NCBI GenBank assembly: GCA_050260355.1
Contig: JBLNBZ010000147.1
Coordinates: forward strand, 62,001 to 126,000
DNA from: CADEFX01 sp050260355
Lineage (GTDB): Bacteria; Pseudomonadota; Alphaproteobacteria; Rhizobiales; Hyphomicrobiaceae
DNA: 64,000 bases
Direction: 5' to 3'
In this document: in pieces, positions 55,034-64,000 of the stretch
Numbering within the stretch: position 1 is the first letter of the stretch
Layout of the letters: every line of letters starts with the position of its first letter
Position numbers and translations under genes: made by a program
The notes under the pieces: generated by a model
Told to the model about the DNA's origin: nothing
The model's database searches: none
Seen by the model: only the letters and a program-made list of their open reading frames with translations

Positions 55034-56259
55034 CGGGGGCGGCTCATTCGATCGGCGCCGGCCGGACCACGGGCAGCGATGGGCCGGTCCACGTGTTTCT
55101 GGTTGCCGGCGAGCACTCGGGTGACGTTCTCGGCGCGCGGCTGATGGATGCCATCAACGAGAGCAGGCCAGGGGGCGTGCATTTCTCAGGCGTCGGCGGG
55201 CCCTTGATGGAGGCGCGAGGATTTAAATCCCTGTTCCCGATCACGGATGTGGCGGTGATGGGGCCGGTCGCCATTGCCGCTGCACTGCCGAGGCTGCTGG
55301 CACGCATACGCACAACGGCGCGGGCTGCGCTCGCCGCAAAACCCGATGTGGTGGTGATCATCGACAGTCCCGAATTCACGCATCCGATCGCAAAGCGCAT
55401 CAAGGCGCAGCGCCCGGATCAGCCGGTGATCGACTATGTCAGTCCCAGCGTGTGGGCGTGGCGGCCCGGTCGCGCGCCGCGCATGCGGGCCTATATCGAC
55501 CACGTGCTGGCCCTCCTGCCGTTCGAGCCGGCGACGCACGAGCGCCTCGGCGGGCCGCCGTGCACCTACGTGGGCCATCCGCTGGTCGAGCGCCAGGCCG
55601 AGATGGCGGCCATCGATCCAGCGCCGCTCGCCCAGCGCCTCAAGCTGTCACCGAACAGGCCTGTGCTCCTGGTGTTGCCAGGAAGCCGGCGCTCGGAAAT
55701 CGGTCGGCTGATGGGTCCGTTCGGCGCAACCATGCAATTGCTGCTGCAGCAGGAGAAGCTGCCGCAGGTCATCGTCGCCACGCTGCCGGCGGTGCGGCCA
55801 ATGGTGGAGGCCGGACTGCGCACATGGCCGCTCGTCCCGCACATCATCGACGACGATACCGATAAGCTGAGGGCGTTCAAGCTGGCGCGCGCGGCGCTTA
55901 CAGCCTCGGGGACCGTGACGCTCGAGCTGGCGCTTGCCGGGACGCCGATGGTGGTCGCTTACCTGGTCGAGCCGCTCTCGGCACCGTTTCTGCGGCGCAT
56001 GATCAAGGCCCCTTCGATTGTGCTCCCGAATCTGGTCCTCGGGGAGAACATGTTCCCCGAGTTCATCCAGGAGCGATGCACGCCGCTGGCGCTGGCCCAG
56101 GCCATCGGCGAGCTGATGCAGGATGGGTTGGCACGCGCTGCGCAGCTCTCTGCGCTTGCGGCCCTCCCTTCTCGCATTACGCTGCCCGCACGCTCGCCGA
56201 GCGAGGCCGCGGCTGAGATTGTGCTCAGCTACGCAGACAAACGCGCCTCCGCCAGGTAG
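55030..56259 (+). CDS. lpxB: Lipid-A-disaccharide synthase
   Basis: A 409-residue GT-B glycosyltransferase joining UDP-diacylglucosamine and lipid X, the product of LpxI. Typical segments are VFLVAGEHSGDVLGARLM, YVSPSVWAWRPGRAPRMRAY, LPGSRRSEIGRLMG and the late TASGTVTLELALAGTPMVVAY. It is the last gene of the plus-strand envelope operon, convergent with gltA. Confidence 0.94.
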   Translation: MTGAAHSIGAGRTTGSDGPVHVFLVAGEHSGDVLGARLMDAINESRPGGVHFSGVGGPLMEARGFKSLFPITDVAVMGPVAIAAALPRLLARIRTTARAALAAKPDVVVIIDSPEFTHPIAKRIKAQRPDQPVIDYVSPSVWAWRPGRAPRMRAYIDHVLALLPFEPATHERLGGPPCTYVGHPLVERQAEMAAIDPAPLAQRLKLSPNRPVLLVLPGSRRSEIGRLMGPFGATMQLLLQQEKLPQVIVATLPAVRPMVEAGLRTWPLVPHIIDDDTDKLRAFKLARAALTASGTVTLELALAGTPMVVAYLVEPLSAPFLRRMIKAPSIVLPNLVLGENMFPEFIQERCTPLALAQAIGELMQDGLARAAQLSALAALPSRITLPARSPSEAAAEIVLSYADKRASAR

Positions 56260-56311
56260 CGGAGGTGCAAGAAAACCGACGAAAAGCCGTGCGGGTAGCT
56301 CGAGCCGCTCG

Positions 56312-57643
56312 CTATCCGCGACGCTCGAGCGGCACGAAGTCACGCTCGGTCGGGCCAATGTAGAGCTGGCGCGGGCGGCCGATCTTCTGCTCAGGATCCT
56401 CGATCATCTCGATCCACTGCGCGATCCAGCCTATGGTGCGCGACACGGCGAACAGCGGCGTGAACATCGACGTGGGGAAACCGAGCGCGCGCAGCACGAT
56501 GCCGGAGTAGAAGTCGACGTTGGGATAGAGCTTCTTCTCGACGAAATAATCGTCCTGCAAAGCAATGCGCTCGAGCTCCATCGCCACCTTCAGGAGCGGC
56601 TCGTTCTTGATGCCGAGCGTGTCGAGCACCTCGTGACAGGTCTTCTGCATCACCTTTGCGCGCGGATCGTAGTTCTTGTACACGCGATGGCCGAAGCCCA
56701 TCAGGCGAATGCCTTCGTTCTTGTCTTTCACCCGCTTGATGAACTCGGGGATGTGATCGACCGTGCCGATCTCCTCCAGCATCTTGAGGGCGGCCTCGTT
56801 GGCACCGCCATGTGCCGGTCCCCACAGGCAGGCGATGCCCGCAGCGATGCACGCGAACGGATTGGCACCCGACGAGCCGGCGAGGCGCACCGTGGATGTC
56901 GAGGCATTCTGCTCGTGATCCGCGTGCAGGATCATAATGCGATCGAGTGCGCGCGCCAGAACGGGGTTTACCACATACGGCTCGCACGGGACCGCGAAGC
57001 ACATCTGCAGGAAGTTGGACGCCATGTCCAAGTCGTTGCGGGGATAGATGAAGGGCTGACCGACGGAATACTTGTAGGCCATGGCCGCGATGGTCGGCAT
57101 CTTGGCGACCATGCGGTGGCTCGCGATCATGCGATGGTTGGGATCATTAATGTCAGTGGAGTCGTGATAGAAGGCCGACAGCGCGCCGACGACGCCGCAC
57201 ATGATGGCCATCGGGTGCGCGTCGCGGCGGAAGCCCGTGTAGAAGCGGGTCATCTGCTCGTGCACCATGGTGTGGCGCGTGATGGTGGCGCGGAACTTGT
57301 CGAGCTGATCCTTCGTCGGCAACTCGCCGTGCAGAAGCAGGTAGCAGACCTCGATGAAGCTCGACTTGTCCGCGAGCTGATCGATGGGATAGCCGCGATA
57401 CAGCAATATGCCCTGGTCGCCGTCGATGTAGGTGATCTTCGACGAGCAGTTGGCCGTCGAGGTGAAGCCGGGATCGTAGGTGAAGCAGCCGGTGTCGCGG
57501 TAGAGGCGGCCGACGTCGACAACGTCCGGTCCGATGGTGCCGGAGCGCACCGGCATCTGTGTCTGCTTGTTGTTGATCAGCAGGGTCGCTGCTCTGCTGA
57601 CGTCGGATTTTTTGCTTGGTCCGTCCTGCGCATTCATTGGCAT
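56312..57643 (-). CDS. gltA: Citrate synthase
   Basis: A 443-residue hexameric-type citrate synthase of the TCA cycle. Catalytic motifs are ILHADHEQNASTSTVRLAG, CLWGPAHGGANEAALKML and MGFGHRVYKNYDPRAKVM. The ATG at 57643 has AAGGAA five bases upstream. It lies downstream of gltX on the same strand and has its own promoter candidate. Confidence 0.96.
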   Translation of the reverse strand: MPMNAQDGPSKKSDVSRAATLLINNKQTQMPVRSGTIGPDVVDVGRLYRDTGCFTYDPGFTSTANCSSKITYIDGDQGILLYRGYPIDQLADKSSFIEVCYLLLHGELPTKDQLDKFRATITRHTMVHEQMTRFYTGFRRDAHPMAIMCGVVGALSAFYHDSTDINDPNHRMIASHRMVAKMPTIAAMAYKYSVGQPFIYPRNDLDMASNFLQMCFAVPCEPYVVNPVLARALDRIMILHADHEQNASTSTVRLAGSSGANPFACIAAGIACLWGPAHGGANEAALKMLEEIGTVDHIPEFIKRVKDKNEGIRLMGFGHRVYKNYDPRAKVMQKTCHEVLDTLGIKNEPLLKVAMELERIALQDDYFVEKKLYPNVDFYSGIVLRALGFPTSMFTPLFAVSRTIGWIAQWIEMIEDPEQKIGRPRQLYIGPTERDFVPLERRG

Positions 57644-57718
57644 GGTTCCTTCGGTCAGCAACCCCTCAGGTCGCAACGATCCCTGCGGTGCCGAGCTTCG
57701 CTGCACTGCACCCAACTA

Positions 57719-57724
57719 AGTATA
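57719..57724 (-). promoter_or_regulatory. Candidate -10 element of gltA
   Basis: On the minus strand TATACT, with TTGCCG 15 bases further upstream as a weak -35. The position implies a leader of about 70 bases before the gltA ATG. The short spacer lowers confidence. Confidence 0.4.
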
Positions 57725-57756
57725 CCTCATCGGTCCTTACGGCAATCCGGACTAAG

Positions 57757-59193
57757 CTAAATTGCCTGATCCTTTAGACGGGCAGAGGCTTCCTCAGGCC
57801 CTAGCGCCTGTAAGACATCGAACACCGGCGGCGACACCGTGCGGCCGGTCAGTGCGGCCCGCAGCGGCTGGGCTACCTTGCCGAGCTTGGCGCCGGTTTC
57901 CTCGGCGAACCGGCGCACCTCGGCCTCGAGCGGACCCGCCTCGAACGGCGTCACCTGCATCAAGCGTGGGAGCAGCAACCCGATCTGACGGCGGGCATCA
58001 GCATCGAGAACCTTGGCCGCTTTGTCGTCGAGGGCGATCGGCCGCTCCATGAACAGGAAGGAGGCCTGATCCAAGAGCTCGACCAGCGTCTTGGCGCGTT
58101 CCTTGAGGCTCGGCAGCAGCGCGGAAAGTCGCTTCCAGCCATCGTTCGCGTCAAGCCTAGCGGCCAGAGCCGGTCCGCCCTCGATGACCGGCAGCAAGGC
58201 TGCAATGTGCCGGACCAGCTCGCCGTCCGGCGTGTGGCGGATGTAGTGACCATTGAGGTCGGCCAGCTTGACGAAATCGAAGCGGCCCGGCGACTTGCCG
58301 ACGTCGGCGATATCGAACCATTGCACGGCTTGCTCAATGGAGAAGATCTCGTCGTCGCCATGGCTCCAGCCGAGGCGCGCCAGGTAGTTGCGCAGCGCGG
58401 CGGGCAGATAGCCCATGGCGCGGTATTCCTCGACGCCTTGCGCCCCGTGGCGCTTGGAGAGCTTGGCGCCGTCGGGGCCGTGCACCAGGGGGATGTGCGC
58501 GAACTTCGGACTGGCCCAACCACAGGCCTTGTAGACCTGCAGCTGACGCGCGGTATTGGTCAAATGATCGACGCCGCGAATGACGTGGGTGATGCCCATG
58601 TCGTGATCGTCCACGACGACGGCAAAATTGTAGGTCGGCGCGCCGTCCGAGCGCAGGATGATCATGTCGTCGAGATCCTTGTTGGGGAACACGACGCGGC
58701 CCTGCACCTGGTCATCGACAACGGTCTCGCCCTCGCGCTCGGCGCGAATGCGCAGCGCGGGCTTGACACCGGGAGGGGCCTCGGAAGGATCACGGTCGCG
58801 CCAGGGGCTGACGACGGTGAGCGGGCGCTTCTCGGCCTCAGCCTTGGCACGCATGGCGGCGAGCTCCTCCGCCGTCAGATAGCAATGGTAGGCCCGGCCC
58901 CGCGCGAGCAGGTCGCGAGCCACCTCCTGATGCCGTGCCACGCGCGAGAACTGCGAGATAGGCTCGCCATCCCAGTCGAGCCCGAGCCAGCGCAACCCGT
59001 CGAGGATCGCCGCGACGTGCTCGGGCTTGGAGCGCTCGCGATCGGTGTCCTCGATGCGCAACAGGAATTTTCCGCCCGTGTGTTTGCTGTAGAGCCAATT
59101 GAACAGCGCTGTGCGCGCGCCGCCGATGTGCAACAGCCCGGTCGGCGACGGTGCAAAGCGTGTGATCACATTGGCCGCTGCTGTGTTGGCCAT
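57757..59193 (-). CDS. gltX: Glutamyl-tRNA synthetase
   Basis: A 478-residue class I synthetase. HIGH motif: FAPSPTGLLHIGGARTALFN; KMSKS equivalent: GAKLSKRHGAQG. The C-terminal anticodon-binding domain follows. The ATG at 59193 gives the usual length. An open frame continues upstream to 59769 but is antisense to comEC and has no family resemblance. The single Glu/Gln specificity cannot be resolved by eye. Confidence 0.94.
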   Translation of the reverse strand: MANTAAANVITRFAPSPTGLLHIGGARTALFNWLYSKHTGGKFLLRIEDTDRERSKPEHVAAILDGLRWLGLDWDGEPISQFSRVARHQEVARDLLARGRAYHCYLTAEELAAMRAKAEAEKRPLTVVSPWRDRDPSEAPPGVKPALRIRAEREGETVVDDQVQGRVVFPNKDLDDMIILRSDGAPTYNFAVVVDDHDMGITHVIRGVDHLTNTARQLQVYKACGWASPKFAHIPLVHGPDGAKLSKRHGAQGVEEYRAMGYLPAALRNYLARLGWSHGDDEIFSIEQAVQWFDIADVGKSPGRFDFVKLADLNGHYIRHTPDGELVRHIAALLPVIEGGPALAARLDANDGWKRLSALLPSLKERAKTLVELLDQASFLFMERPIALDDKAAKVLDADARRQIGLLLPRLMQVTPFEAGPLEAEVRRFAEETGAKLGKVAQPLRAALTGRTVSPPVFDVLQALGPEEASARLKDQAI

Positions 59194-59314
59194 GATGCAA
59201 GTCGCATATGCTAGGGTTGGGATGACGAATTGGTGCCCGTGTAGCACATGCTGCCGCCAGCGATAAGGCGGCATCCGGTGCCGGGCGCAGTGGGGCGCGA
59301 CGCTGGGGGAGGGC

Positions 59315-61504
59315 GTGCGGGGGCCTTTTTTACGGCTGCTTGGGGCGTTCGAGGCGGAGCAGGACCGCTGGGTTCTGTGGGTGCCGGTGCTGTTCGGGGC
59401 CGGCATCACCGTGTATTTCAACCTGCCGCAGGAGCCGCCACTGCTCGTCGCTGTGGCGCCGCTCTTCGCCATCCTCGCCATACGTACGGTCTGGCAGCGG
59501 CACTGGTTCTTGCTGCTTCTGATGAGTGCCGCCGGGGCTGTCGCACTGGGGTTGGCCGCGGCCAAGCTCAGGGCGGATTGGGTCGCTGCGCCGGTGCTCG
59601 AGCGCCAGATCGGCCCTGTCGAGGCACGCGGGTGGATCGAGCTGGTCGAGCCGCGTCCGGAGCGCGGGCAGCGCGTGACGTTGCGCGTTGCAGCAATCAA
59701 GGGCCTGGCACCGCAGGAGCTGCCGTACCGGGTGCGTGTGAGCGTCGCTGCGGCCAATGCGGCGCTCAAGCCCGGCGACGCCGTGATCGTTAGCGCGAAT
59801 CTGTCGCCGCCGGCAGGGCCCGCGCTGCCCGGCGGCTACGATTTCGCACGCTCGGCCTGGTTTCAGGGCCTGGGGGGCGTTGGTCACGCCGTTGCGCCGG
59901 TGAGACTGGATGGCGAAGCCGGCGAAGCGCCGGTGAGCCTGCGCGTGCGCGCTGCGATCGAACGTCTGCGCCAACGGATCGGTGCGAGGATCGCTGCTGC
60001 CTTACCCGGGGAGCCGGGGTTCATCGCCAATGCGCTCATCACAGGGGAGCGCGGCGGCATCTCGGACGCGACCAACGCGGCCTATCGGGATTCAGGGCTG
60101 CTGCACATCCTGTCGATCTCGGGGCTGCACATGGTGATCATGGCGGGCGCCGTGTTCGTTACCGTGCGCTTTCTGTTGGCGCTCGTACCGGCGCTGGCAC
60201 TGAGATTTCCGATCAAGAAATGGGCTGCCGCCGCTGCGGCGATGGGAGCCCTCGCTTACCTCCTCATCTCCGGCGCGTCGTTTCCGACCGTGCGCTCCTA
60301 CATCATGATCTCGATCATGTTCCTGGCCGTGCTGCTGGACCGGCCGGCGTTGGCGTTGAGGAATGTCGCCGTGGCGGCGTTGGCGATCCTGGTCATCTTC
60401 CCGGAGAGCCTGATCGACGTCGGCTTCCAGATGTCGTTTGCCGCCGTGGTGGCGCTGGTTTCGGCCTATGAGATCGTGCGCGAGCGCGCGAGGGAGCGAG
60501 AAGGCGGGCGCGGCGTGATCCTGCACGTGCTGCTGTTCTTCGGCGGCATCGTGCTGTCGACGCTGATCGCGAGCTTCGCCGTTGCGCCGTTCGCTGCCTA
60601 TCACTTCCACAAAAGCCAGCAGTACGCGGTGCTGGCAAATCTCATCGCTATTCCGATCTGCAACATCATCGTCATGCCGGCGGCGCTGGCGACGCTCGTT
60701 GCGCTTCCCTTTGGGCTGGAATGGGTGCCGCTGCAGATCATGGGTGTCGGCATCGAGGGTATGACATGGTGCGCGTATCGCGTGGCGGCGCTGCCCGGCG
60801 CGGTGGGGGCGATCGCGGCGATCCCAGCGGCCGCGTTCGCGTTGATGGTCTTCGGCGGCATTTGGCTCGCGCTTTGGCGTACGCGGTTGCGCCTGCTGGG
60901 CGTTGTGCCTCTGGCAGTGGGGCTGGCGCTCGCCACGCAGCGCAGTGCGCCCGACGTGCTCATCGGCCGCGGTGGCGCTCTGGTGGCGGTGCGCACGGCT
61001 GAGGGTCTTTCGGCCATCGCCGGACGCGGCGGATCGTACGAGCTCGCGCGCTGGCTCGAGCACGATGGCGATCGGCGCAGGCCGGAGGTTGCAGCCGACG
61101 GCAGGGCGTTTCGCTGCGACGATGCCGGGTGCGCGGCCATCGTCGGCTCCAGGGTGATCTCTCTGGCGCGGCATGCCTCGGCACTGACGGACGACTGTGC
61201 GCGGGCCGCGCTGCTCGTGACGACCATGCCGGCGGTGGCGCCATGCAAGGGGCCGACGGTGGTCGTGGGACCCGAGCGGCTTCGCAGGCTCGGGGCGCAC
61301 GCGGTTTATCTGAGGGGCGAGGGCATCGAAATCGAGACCGTCGCGGACCGGCGCGGAGACAGGCCCTGGACTGCGCCAACGCCGGCCGAAGCCTATGCCC
61401 ATCGCCCCGCTGTGGGAGGCAGGGCCGCGCCCGGCGACCGCCGAGCGCGCTCCTATCGGGCCGCACCGCGGACCCGAAGCCCGACTGCAGAGGACGAGCC
61501 GTAA
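59315..61504 (+). CDS. comEC: ComEC/Rec2 family DNA-uptake channel protein
   Basis: A 729-residue membrane protein. An N-terminal hydrophobic and OB-like (DUF4131) region is followed by the Competence domain (about residues 225-500), with the signature GLLHILSISGLHMVIMAG and DVGFQMSFAAVVAL. The C-terminal 200 residues match the place of the beta-lactamase-like domain, but no HxHxDH motif remains, and the tail is Arg/Ala/Pro-rich. The GTG at 59315 follows GGGGGAG by three bases. It is divergent from gltX and convergent with lexA. Whether the cell is competent is unknown. Confidence 0.88.
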   Translation: MRGPFLRLLGAFEAEQDRWVLWVPVLFGAGITVYFNLPQEPPLLVAVAPLFAILAIRTVWQRHWFLLLLMSAAGAVALGLAAAKLRADWVAAPVLERQIGPVEARGWIELVEPRPERGQRVTLRVAAIKGLAPQELPYRVRVSVAAANAALKPGDAVIVSANLSPPAGPALPGGYDFARSAWFQGLGGVGHAVAPVRLDGEAGEAPVSLRVRAAIERLRQRIGARIAAALPGEPGFIANALITGERGGISDATNAAYRDSGLLHILSISGLHMVIMAGAVFVTVRFLLALVPALALRFPIKKWAAAAAAMGALAYLLISGASFPTVRSYIMISIMFLAVLLDRPALALRNVAVAALAILVIFPESLIDVGFQMSFAAVVALVSAYEIVRERAREREGGRGVILHVLLFFGGIVLSTLIASFAVAPFAAYHFHKSQQYAVLANLIAIPICNIIVMPAALATLVALPFGLEWVPLQIMGVGIEGMTWCAYRVAALPGAVGAIAAIPAAAFALMVFGGIWLALWRTRLRLLGVVPLAVGLALATQRSAPDVLIGRGGALVAVRTAEGLSAIAGRGGSYELARWLEHDGDRRRPEVAADGRAFRCDDAGCAAIVGSRVISLARHASALTDDCARAALLVTTMPAVAPCKGPTVVVGPERLRRLGAHAVYLRGEGIEIETVADRRGDRPWTAPTPAEAYAHRPAVGGRAAPGDRRARSYRAAPRTRSPTAEDEP

Positions 61505-61541
61505 CAGTCGCGTCGCCAAACCCTCGTAAACGAAAGGTGCG

Positions 61542-62252
61542 TTAGTAGCGCCGGATCAGGCCGATGAGCCGGCCCTGGATGTCGACTTGGTCGGGACCGA
61601 AGATGCGCGTCTCATACTTCGGGTTGGCCGCCTCGAGGGCGACCGATGCACCCTTCTTGCGGAGGCGCTTGAGGGTTGCCTCCTCCTGCTCCACCAGCGC
61701 GACCACGATATCGCCGTTGTCGGCCGAGCTGGTGCGCTTGATGATGACGATATCGCCTTCCTGAATGCCGGCCTCGATCATCGAGTCGCCCTTGACCTCG
61801 AGCGCGAAGTGCTCGCCGGGGCCGACCAGGTCGGGTGGGCAGACGATGTCCTGAGTGTGGTTCTGGATGGCGCTGATCGGAACGCCGGCCGCAATCCGGC
61901 CCATGAGCGGCACCGCAACGGCGCTCCCCTCGGCGTAGGCCTGAGGCATCGGCGACAAGTCACGCGGCCGCGCCGGACCACTCCCCTCGATGACGCTGGG
62001 GCTGAATCCAGCCTTGCGGGCGCCGCCCTGCGATATGGCGTCCGGCAGCTTGATGATCTCGAGTGCCCTGGCGCGATGAGGCAGGCGGCGGATAAAGCCC
62101 CGTTCCTCCAGCGCCGTGATGAGCCGGTGGATTCCCGACTTGGAGCGCAGGTCGAGCGCTGCCTTCATCTCGTCGAAGGAGGGCGGGACGCCGGTCTCCT
62201 TCAGGCGCTCGTGGATAAAGATCAATAGCTCTTTCTGTTTCGACGTCAGCAT
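61542..62252 (-). CDS. lexA: LexA repressor
   Basis: A 236-residue SOS repressor. Its N-terminal winged helix (MLTSKQKELLIFIHERLKET) binds DNA; the Ala-Gly autocleavage site is in MGRIAAGVPISAIQ, and the Ser-Lys dyad is in EVKGDSMIEAGIQEGD and IVIIKRTSSADNG. The ATG at 62252 is preceded by GGAG at six bases. A LexA box lies upstream, so it is autoregulated. It sits between comEC and moeA, a conserved alphaproteobacterial location. Confidence 0.95.
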   Translation of the reverse strand: MLTSKQKELLIFIHERLKETGVPPSFDEMKAALDLRSKSGIHRLITALEERGFIRRLPHRARALEIIKLPDAISQGGARKAGFSPSVIEGSGPARPRDLSPMPQAYAEGSAVAVPLMGRIAAGVPISAIQNHTQDIVCPPDLVGPGEHFALEVKGDSMIEAGIQEGDIVIIKRTSSADNGDIVVALVEQEEATLKRLRKKGASVALEAANPKYETRIFGPDQVDIQGRLIGLIRRY

Positions 62253-62318
62253 TGTGTTCTCCGATGCCGCACGCTCGCACCCGGAATCGACGCTGAAACG
62301 GCTTGCATGGACAAATCG

Positions 62319-62347
62319 GGAACACCATAGGTGTTCCACCGATGTTC
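62319..62347. promoter_or_regulatory. Compound LexA operator upstream of lexA
   Basis: A canonical alphaproteobacterial LexA box, GTTC-N7-GTTC, lies at 62333-62347. It shares its left GTTC with a perfect inverted repeat, GGAACAC-CATAG-GTGTTCC, at 62319-62337. The set is about 67-95 bases upstream of the lexA ATG on the minus strand and supports autorepression. Confidence 0.8.
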
Positions 62348-62398
62348 CGCAAGCGCTATTTGCTGATGCACGTCGGGCGTGGGTGGGGCGCGCCCGTG

Positions 62399-63607
62399 TC
62401 AGAAATCGAGGCGCAGGATGGGCACGCTGCTGCCGGCGGGGGCGGCGGGCGCGTTGACGGGACGCACGAGCAGGCAATCGGCGACCGCCAGCGGCGACAG
62501 AAGTGAGGAGTCCTGTGAACGCACGGGCGTTGCCTCCAGCGTGCCGTCGGCGGCCCGGTGCAGGGTGGCGCGCATGTAGTGCTTGCGTGGGCCGTTGGCC
62601 GCGAGCGGCACGGCGGCGCGTGCCGTCGCGTTCGACTGATCCTCGGGAGGCAATCCCGCCAAAGCACGGATCAGCGGCACGAGAAAGACGCGCGTGCAGA
62701 CAATCGCGGAGACCGGGTTGCCGGGGAGGCCCAGCACACGCAGAGCATCGAGACGGCCGAACATCAGCGGCTTGCCGGGGCGCAGCGCGATCTTCCAGAA
62801 GGCCAGCCGCATGCCCTGTCCTTCGAGCACCGGCGCGACCAGATCATGGTCGCCGACCGAGGCGCCGCCGATCGTGACGAGAATGTCGGCGCCCTTTGCA
62901 GCGGCGAGCCGCGACAGGAGGCTCTCCTTTGTGTCGCGCGCGATGCCGAGCTGGATCGCTTCCGCGCCGGAGAGCTCGGCGAGCGCGCCGACGCCAAGGT
63001 GGTTGGAGGAGACGATCTGGCCCGGACCCGGCGCTTCGCCGGGTGGGACCAGCTCATCGCCGGTCGACAGGATTGCGACGCGCGGACGGCGATGCACGCG
63101 GACAGCGCCGTGGCCCATGGCTGCGGCCAGCGCCAGCTCGCGGGGCCCCAATTTGCGCCCCGCTTCGAGAAGTGGATCGCCAGCCTTGAAGTCGAAGCCG
63201 CGAAGGCGGATGTTGCTCTGATCGAGGCTGCCGCTGCGCACAGTGACGCGATCGCCGGTGCGCTCGGTATTTTCCTGGATAACGACGTGGTCTGCTCCCG
63301 CAGGCACGGCGGCGCCGGTGAAGATGCGTACCGCCTCGCCAGGAGAGACAGAGCCCGAAAACAGATGGCCGGCTGCGGCTTCGCCAATCACCTTAAGTTG
63401 GGCCGGGAGGCGCGCCAAATCCGCTGCGCGCACCGCGTAGCCGTCCATCGCTGAGGCGTCGAACGGTGGCTGGGTGAGCCTTGCGGCTAGAGGCTCGGCC
63501 AGCACGCGGCCGCGTGCGGCCTCGATGGCGACCGTCTCGGTGCCGAGCGGCTTCGCATCCGAGAGGATGCGGGCAAGGGCATCCTCCACTGAAAGCAGGC
63601 CGCTCAT
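62399..63607 (-). CDS. moeA: Molybdopterin molybdenumtransferase MoeA
   Basis: A 402-residue enzyme that inserts molybdate into molybdopterin. Characteristic segments are PPFDASAMDGYAVRAADL, VAILSTGDELVPPGEAPGPG, VTIGGASVGDHDLVAPVLEG and LGLPGNPVSAIVC. Its ATG overlaps the moaC stop (ATGA), so the two are coupled. Confidence 0.95.
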   Translation of the reverse strand: MSGLLSVEDALARILSDAKPLGTETVAIEAARGRVLAEPLAARLTQPPFDASAMDGYAVRAADLARLPAQLKVIGEAAAGHLFSGSVSPGEAVRIFTGAAVPAGADHVVIQENTERTGDRVTVRSGSLDQSNIRLRGFDFKAGDPLLEAGRKLGPRELALAAAMGHGAVRVHRRPRVAILSTGDELVPPGEAPGPGQIVSSNHLGVGALAELSGAEAIQLGIARDTKESLLSRLAAAKGADILVTIGGASVGDHDLVAPVLEGQGMRLAFWKIALRPGKPLMFGRLDALRVLGLPGNPVSAIVCTRVFLVPLIRALAGLPPEDQSNATARAAVPLAANGPRKHYMRATLHRAADGTLEATPVRSQDSSLLSPLAVADCLLVRPVNAPAAPAGSSVPILRLDF

Positions 63608-64000
63608 TCGGGCGGCTCCGATTTGGCGCGATAGGTGCCCGAGCGTCCGCCGGACTTCTCGACGAGGCGGATCGGGCCCAGCACCATCTCACGGTCGACC
63701 GCCTTCAGCATGTCGTAGATGGTGAGGCAGGCGACGGAAACGGCGGTCAGCGCCTCCATCTCGACCCCGGTTTGTCCTGCAACTTTCACCTCCGCGGCAA
63801 CGCGGATGCCGGATGGCTTGCTGCTCAGCTCGAAGTCGACGGTGGCCTTGCTGATGGCGAGCGGATGGCACAGCGGGATCAGCTCGTGCGTTTTCTTGGC
63901 GGCCATGATGCCGGCGATGCGCGCTGTGGCGAGCACGTCGCCCTTCTTGGCCTCGCCCTTCTCGATCAGCGCGCGCGTGGCCGGTGCCATGGTGACGAAG
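63604..64000 (-). CDS. moaC: Cyclic pyranopterin monophosphate synthase MoaC (5' end cut by window)
   Basis: Makes cyclic pyranopterin monophosphate in molybdenum cofactor synthesis. About 132 C-terminal residues are present, of some 160. The conserved motifs KKTHELIPLCHPLAISK and GVEMEALTAVSVACLTIYDM are intact, and the lysine and aspartate near KAVDREM fit the active site. The reading frame stays open to the window end, and an ATG at 63990 is internal and not the start, since the family's N-terminal part lies before it. Confidence 0.93.
   Translation of the reverse strand, partial: FVTMAPATRALIEKGEAKKGDVLATARIAGIMAAKKTHELIPLCHPLAISKATVDFELSSKPSGIRVAAEVKVAGQTGVEMEALTAVSVACLTIYDMLKAVDREMVLGPIRLVEKSGGRSGTYRAKSEPPE

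Noticed and set aside
56123..57760. A 545-codon plus-strand frame
   Set aside because: Antisense to gltA and rich in Arg, His and Asp; shadow frame.
59194..59769. N-terminal extension of gltX
   Set aside because: Runs antisense to comEC; GltX family length and the HIGH motif position fit the ATG at 59193.
60092..61519. A 475-codon minus-strand frame
   Set aside because: Antisense to comEC with biased shadow composition.

Overview
The window is GC-rich chromosomal DNA of an alphaproteobacterium, most likely of the order Hyphomicrobiales (Rhizobiales). The evidence is gene order: nuoG-N, birA, rnj, methylmalonyl-CoA epimerase, DUF1467, proS, lolC, lolD, dnaE, then rpsB-tsf-pyrH-frr-uppS-cdsA-dxr-rseP-bamA-lpxD-fabZ-lpxA-lpxI-lpxB-gltA-gltX-comEC-lexA-moeA-moaC. 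LexA has the alphaproteobacterial GTTC-N7-GTTC box, and S2 has a long C-terminal extension.

Positions 1-11.7 kb form a dissimilatory sulfur island. It holds aprA (cut by the window edge) and aprB, an ankyrin-repeat gene, an MFS transporter, a YeeE/TsuA-type thiosulfate permease, hdrB, a small DUF1737 gene, hdrC, qmoB, qmoA and, divergently, sat. In a sulfur oxidiser these would run sulfite + AMP to APS (AprBA, electrons to QmoAB-HdrCB) and then APS + PPi to ATP + sulfate (Sat). The membrane subunit QmoC is absent and two soluble subunits, HdrC and HdrB, take its place, an arrangement best known from Gram-positive sulfate reducers. TusA, a sulfur carrier, lies at 16.4 kb. Four intergenic regions beside these genes carry a shared ATTC-N8-GAAT-like inverted repeat, one of them perfect over 12 defined bases, which suggests one sulfide-responsive ArsR-family (SqrR/BigR/SoxR-type) regulon.

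Positions 11.7-20 kb are mixed: ornithine/lysine decarboxylase and agmatinase (polyamines), two small uncharacterised genes, Ohr peroxiredoxin, tRNA-Val(CAC), an aldo/keto reductase, TusA, an RND/MMPL exporter and a one-helix membrane protein.

Positions 20-32.9 kb carry complex I from nuoG to nuoN but not nuoA-F, then birA, rnj, mce and a DUF1467 gene. A 404-base gap before proS holds a minus-strand terminator and possibly a small RNA. Positions 33.3-40.5 kb hold proS, lolCD and dnaE. Positions 40.6-56.3 kb are the translation/envelope superoperon, in which LpxI carries a second, diverged copy of its C-terminal domain. Positions 56.3-64 kb hold citrate synthase, GltX, ComEC, LexA with a compound operator, MoeA and a 5'-truncated MoaC.

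I saw no insertion sequences, phage genes, CRISPR arrays or rRNA. Function assignments rest on motifs and family resemblance read by eye; no database search was run.
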